Positions 60,413 through 64,000 of a stretch of DNA of 64,000 nt are shown in pieces. The stretch spans positions 1,984,001 to 2,048,000 of the forward strand of contig JBANDB010000006.1 of NCBI GenBank assembly GCA_037576215.1, read 5' to 3'. Positions within the stretch are counted from its first letter, which is position 1, and each line of letters opens with the position of its first letter. Origin of the DNA: Armillaria gallica (Eukaryota > Basidiomycota > Agaricomycetes > Agaricales > Physalacriaceae). Under the pieces are notes generated by a model. That model did not search any database. It worked only from the letters and a program-made list of their open reading frames with translations, and had not been told where the DNA came from. Made by a program: the position numbers and the translations under genes.

Positions 60413-61443
60413 TCAGTCTTTGTCTTCCTGCAAATCTTCAGCGGCCTTTCTTCTTCGCTTCCTCTTCCTGCTCGAACGTACAGCACTCTCCGGTTCTGGA
60501 TCCACGCTCTCATCCTCGGCATCATCCCGCTTCCTCTTCTTCTCCGTCAGTGGTGCGTGATCGTTGTGCGTCCTTCTACTGGAATTTTTGCCCTTTATCG
60601 GTGGATTGTCAACCTTCTTTTTCTTCACGCTCAGAGGATTAGGCCCTTTTGGTCCCTTTCGCTTCTTCGGAGGCGGGTCTGATGATGGGCCCACTAACGC
60701 GATGTCAGGAGCCGTTGGGTGCAGAGATTCTTCTTCAGTCTATGTTTAATCCACCATTAAATACCAGTCTGGGATGAAGGACAAAAATGTAACGCGCCTT
60801 TTGTTTAGATGCGAGTGTCGTATCACTGGGCGGTTCAAGGACCATTACAGCACGGTTAATATGAACAAGAGGCACAGCTGGAATGCTTCGCAATTTTGAA
60901 CGAAGCGGTTGAGATTGGGATGCTATAACGTAGCGATGCTTGTTGGTATCCCCTACGAATGCAAATTGAACAATGTAAGAAACGGCTCTAGTACCGAACG
61001 CACCAACGACACTTTTGAGACAATCATCACCCGGTATTGGTTCCCGATGGTTACATCTCCGTCTTTCAAAGGTTTTTGCAAGATCGACAGCATTTTGGCG
61101 AGACTTTCCCTGGAGGTAGAGTTCGTGTATACAACACTGAGTTATCACTAAAATGGTGCTTTTTCGTTAAGTTTTGAGCTCCCACTGATAAATTCACCGA
61201 AGGTGTACTCACTGGGCTTTGTATCTCCGTGTAAAACAGCACCTATTTGTTTCACTAATTCGATGTTTGTATCCGCAGCTAGCTTGCACATTTCAGAGTC
61301 GACTGGTTCCTTTGAATAAGCGCAGTACAATTAATAGTTGAGGAAATCTTCTTACTAAGAACTTGATAGGGCTGACGAAAACCAAAGGTCATGGAATACA
61401 ACGCCATGAGCTTCCTATACGTCTTGGATCTCTTTTGCCGCAT
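60413..61443 (-). CDS. UTP23: rRNA-processing protein UTP23
   Basis: Inactive PIN-domain protein of the small-subunit processome that helps release snR30 during 18S rRNA maturation. The first exon at 61443 gives MRQKRSKTYRKLMALYSMTF, GFRQPYQVLI. Then come DSEMCKLAADTNIELVKQIG, AVLHGDTKPS, MITQCCIHELYLQGKSRQNA, VDLAKTFERRRCNHREPIPG and DDCLKSVVG with TNKHRYVIASQSQPLRSKLR, SIPAVPLVHINRAVMVLEPP. CNHREPIPGDDC is the zinc-finger-like CCHC region. The C-tail is Lys/Arg-rich (PPPKKRKGPKGPNPLSVKKK; SRKRKRRRKAAEDLQEDKD, stop 60413), as expected of a nucleolar protein. Introns regular. Confidence 0.92.
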
Positions 61444-61546
61444 TGTAGGATGAAACCTTTTTGGATGATTGTGGGAGGAAACTCGGAGGGCAGTTTGGTC
61501 GTATTTGATTACCGCTTCTTCTCTCCCTTCCGGCGTCTACAACGCC

Positions 61547-62550
61547 ATGATACCTTTTTTTCTCCATCTTTTTGGCATTCTGAGGTCTGTCGAACAGCCT
61601 TTCTCGTAATTCACGACTGATTTTGTTCCAGCCTGTTAATTTTCGTTCACGCTGTTGATCTCACTGGCCGTTTACAATGGAATGACGTGTGCCCAGGTGC
61701 GTCTTCATTGCAGAAACAAATTTCCAGCTCTAAATCCTTATTCAGGCCTTCTTGAGCTGGGTCCATCGAAGGTAGTACTGGATAATGGACGAAGGAGCGG
61801 AGGTGTGGTTCAGGATGGTTCCTTTACGATGTTCGTCGTCCTGCCTGTTTCTATGCTCATACCGACGCGACCGTTCTAGACATGATGTTCCCGCCGGAAC
61901 CTACATTCTCTCTGTATTAACGCATGATTTTGTCTTTGACCAGGTATGTGCGTTTCTTGGTATATTTCAGTCACAACTTTATAGGTCTTAGCTGCGAATA
62001 GATGTCCTTCAGGATGCCACAGTAGAGGCGCGACCGTACCCACCCGCTACGCCATTAAACCCGCCAGTTCCGAATCTTCTACCGTATCCGTTGGCTCTTA
62101 CTCCACGAACAAAGCACAATTATTTTGTGCCGCCCGATTCATTCAACATGCTTGGCATGCTCAAGAGTCCTATGGTGTTAATGATGGTCTTCACCGGCGT
62201 GATGGTGCTGGCTATGCCTTATCTTATGGTGTGTTCAGGATTGGTGGCACCCTTGACAGCAATTAACTTGCCCCCCAGAAAAACATGGATCCCGAAGCAC
62301 TGGAAGACTTCAAGGAGCAGCAGGCTAAAGTGGCCAAGATGCAAAGTGCGGTCACGAATGGCGACTTCAAATCTGGGTAAGCATGGCGTTTATCTACCAG
62401 TGTAGGACATCTAATGAATTTGGAACCAGCTTCTCCGCGTTGTTGTCTGCGGGTGACGAAGCACCGAAAGAGACTCAACCGTCTTCCACTTCAACCGGCT
62501 CATCCAAGGGCTCACAAGGCAACAAAGGCCGCGGAAAGAAACGGAGATAG
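61547..62550 (+). CDS. EMC7: ER membrane protein complex subunit 7 (EMC7)
   Basis: Subunit of the EMC insertase in the ER. The ATG at 61547 opens a signal peptide, MIPFFLHLFGILSLLIFVHA (split by an intron), followed by the luminal beta-sandwich: VDLTGRLQWNDVCPGLLELG, VVLDNGRRSGGVVQDGSFTI, HDVPAGTYILSVLTHDFVFD, QLRIDVLQDATVEARPYPPA. The membrane segment is LGMLKSPMVLMMVFTGVMVL (with AMPYLM), then the cytosolic NMDPEALEDFKEQQAKVAKM and a Ser-rich basic tail ending GRGKKRR. The LKxPMVLMM...NMDPE..ExF motif is diagnostic. Diverges from UTP23 across 103 bp. Confidence 0.9.
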
Positions 62551-62618
62551 ATTAAGCAGTGTGTACATGATATACATAATTTAAGTGTCCTTGCCGGCCG
62601 TACACTCAAGAAATGAGC

Positions 62619-63214
62619 TCAACCATCTGATCGCAACGGCGAATTTCCTGTCGGAGACAAGTTGGTCGTGCTGCCTGCCTTTGAAGTCTCCGGGTAGACA
62701 AGGCCGCGTCGTAAGATGGCATTTCTGATGCAAGATGAGATGATCGTCTCCGAGATCGAGACTAAAGACATACTTGTGCTTAAACTCAGATAAAATGGCA
62801 TGTGGAGACTTGTCCTCGTGGTCTGCATTTCTGAGCGCTTGTTTATTGGGGAATTGCGTGAATAACCAGTCAGACGCACCTGTTCTCTAGCATTGTAGTT
62901 TCGATGATGAACATTTTCTCAGCTCGTTTGGCGCCTCCTTCGTCCACTGCCGCTACGCCTGGTGCGTCCTCTATCTTAAGACCAGTTACAGACATGTTCT
63001 TTGAGATACTCTTCACTGTGGGCGGTGCGCTCGAGGAAGGGTCGTAATCCAACAGAAGGACGTGTTCTTGAGGGTGTTGCGGGAGCAATGACAGAGGAGA
63101 ATCGTCTGCATAATGATACTGAATCGCGGGATGTCCCAAGGTTGCTGAGGGAGCCGGAGATAGCGAAGAATTCGAAAAGAGAATGTAATATGGCGGTGGT
63201 TTATTGGAGGCCAT
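62619..63214 (-). CDS. Small hypothetical protein, basidiomycete type
   Basis: Three exons, about 150 residues. The start MASNKPPPYYILFSNSSLSP at 63214 is followed by AIQYHYADDSPLSLLPQHPQ, EHVLLLDYDPSSS, SVTGLKIEDAPGVAAVDEGG, KMFIIETTMLENR, then DKSPHAILSEFKHKNAILRR, GLVYPETSKAGSTTNLSPTG, ending SPLRSDG at 62619. The intron with donor gtatgt after TTTAAGCACAA joins FKHK to NAILRR. The chain has strand-like segments and a short C-terminal helix. I do not know a named domain. It sits tail-to-tail with EMC7. Confidence 0.65.
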
Positions 63215-63508
63215 TGAATTGCCAATTCAATGCGCTCGATCTTACCGCCCTGGTGTCGCCTATAATTATCCAGCTGTCTGTTCTACCTCAACACTTGTTG
63301 ATCTTTATCCCTCCTTCTGTTGGTAGTGGTTAATTGGACCGTCGTCAAGGCAAACCAAATCAATCCAGCGGGATGCGCTCTACATAAGCGTGCCTTTGTC
63401 CCTGAGGATACCTCAACAATTCTTGTCAAGTCGTTCCCTTTCCATATTCCTCTCCTTAGTCCTGGTGACCCATTCTTTCCTTTGATATCACGTTCTTTTT
63501 CCACCAGA

Positions 63509-64000
63509 ATGGCTCGTTCGTCTATCTTGTTCTTCCATCTGGCTGTCTTGCTCTGTTTCTTCGCTCGGGGACGTGCAGCTAGTCCCGCCTGTTCGAGGAG
63601 ACACCGTGGCACACAATTATGTGAGTCGCGCCATTATCTGTAACAATGTCTACTGTGGATGTCTCATCTGAGGCGATAGTTTCTCAAGTGACTACTTCAA
63701 CTGTCCCTGCGTCGAATGATGTGCCTCCAATCACTTCAACAGCAATCGAGACATTCGTCACTACATATCCTCCTCCTCTCTCTCTTCCCGGACCTTGCTC
63801 AGACCAGCCTTCTTTTCCTACCATAAACACGCCGACGCCGGAGACATCTTCAACGGCTTCGTCGACGTTTTCATCCGTTCCTGCATCTTCGCCGGCCTCA
63901 TCAGATACAAGCTCATCAGGTTCCACGTCAAGCAGTGATATCAATGCTTATCTTGAAGGGCATAACACCATCCGTGCCCAACACGGAGCGGCTGATTTGA
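63509..64000 (+). CDS. Secreted CAP-domain (PR-1-like) protein, 3'-truncated by window edge
   Basis: Starts MARSSILFFHLAVLLCFFAR (signal peptide, cleavage likely after GRA) at 63509. After an intron near 63621-63690 comes a Thr/Ser/Pro-rich linker (VTTSTVPASNDVPPITSTAI; TSSSGSTSSSD) that would be heavily O-glycosylated. The window ends in NAYLEGHNTIRAQHGAADL, the opening helix of the CAP/SCP domain (HNxxRxxHG.. with a zinc-type His). Fungal PR-1 proteins bind sterols or fatty acids outside the cell. The rest of the domain lies beyond 64000. Confidence 0.85.

Overview
The window is nuclear DNA of a filamentous basidiomycete, most likely an agaricomycete. Nearly every gene is cut by several introns of about 45-60 bp with GT...AG ends and CTNAC-type branch points. 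Intergenic gaps are often only 70-150 bp. The protein repertoire is fungal: ERMES subunit Mmm1, a Rap1-type BRCT/Myb telomere protein, an ITC1-like remodeller subunit, an RNAi RNA-dependent RNA polymerase, a Cln-type cyclin and a vacuolar AVT transporter. No operons, CRISPR arrays, rRNA, tRNA or intact transposons were seen.

Layout. 1-13.7 kb: 3' part of an acyl-CoA ligase (+), FAD-linked D-2-hydroxyacid dehydrogenase (-), a large CNH/GYF protein (+), Rap1-like protein (+), CDK11-type kinase (-), tubulin-tyrosine-ligase-like protein (-). 13.8-25.8 kb: MMM1 (+), mitochondrial alpha/beta hydrolase (-), RPB8 (+), a disordered hypothetical protein (-), Sec7/PH ARF-GEF (-), NOP7/pescadillo (-), SmD2 (+). 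25.9-34.1 kb: RNA-dependent RNA polymerase (-), a small LYR-motif protein (-), a long disordered protein with an eIF4E-binding-like motif (+). 34.1-39.2 kb is gene-poor with exon-like fragments. A G1-type cyclin (+) follows at 39.2-40.7 kb, another gene-poor stretch at 40.7-42.2 kb, and a decayed gene with in-frame stops at 42.2-43.9 kb. Then come four copies of a 12-bp motif, a Gfo/Idh/MocA oxidoreductase (-), a conserved-looking unknown (+), ITC1 (+), AVT1-like transporter (+), eIF3k (-), WDR5/Swd3 (+), polyubiquitin (-), UTP23 (-), EMC7 (+), a hypothetical (-) and the 5' part of a secreted PR-1/CAP protein (+).

Most genes are housekeeping and independent. They are packed as head-to-head pairs with short shared promoters (hydrolase/RPB8, NOP7/SmD2, eIF3k/WDR5, UTP23/EMC7, TTL/MMM1, LYR/4E-T-like) alternating with tail-to-tail pairs. 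Two themes recur: ribosome and translation (NOP7, UTP23, eIF3k, 4E-T-like protein) and chromatin or transcription (Rap1, WDR5, ITC1, RPB8, RdRP).

About a dozen conserved genes, including essential ones such as SmD2 and RPB8, each need one or two single-base corrections, nearly all in short homopolymers, to stay in frame. This looks like residual assembly error rather than mass pseudogenisation, and any gene models from this sequence should be read with that in mind. The 42.2-43.9 kb locus is different: it carries true nonsense codons and looks genuinely decayed. I did not find a convincing new multi-gene system. The best leads are the GYF module embedded in a CNH-like protein, the 42-44 kb relict with its motif cluster, and the 34-37 kb fragments.
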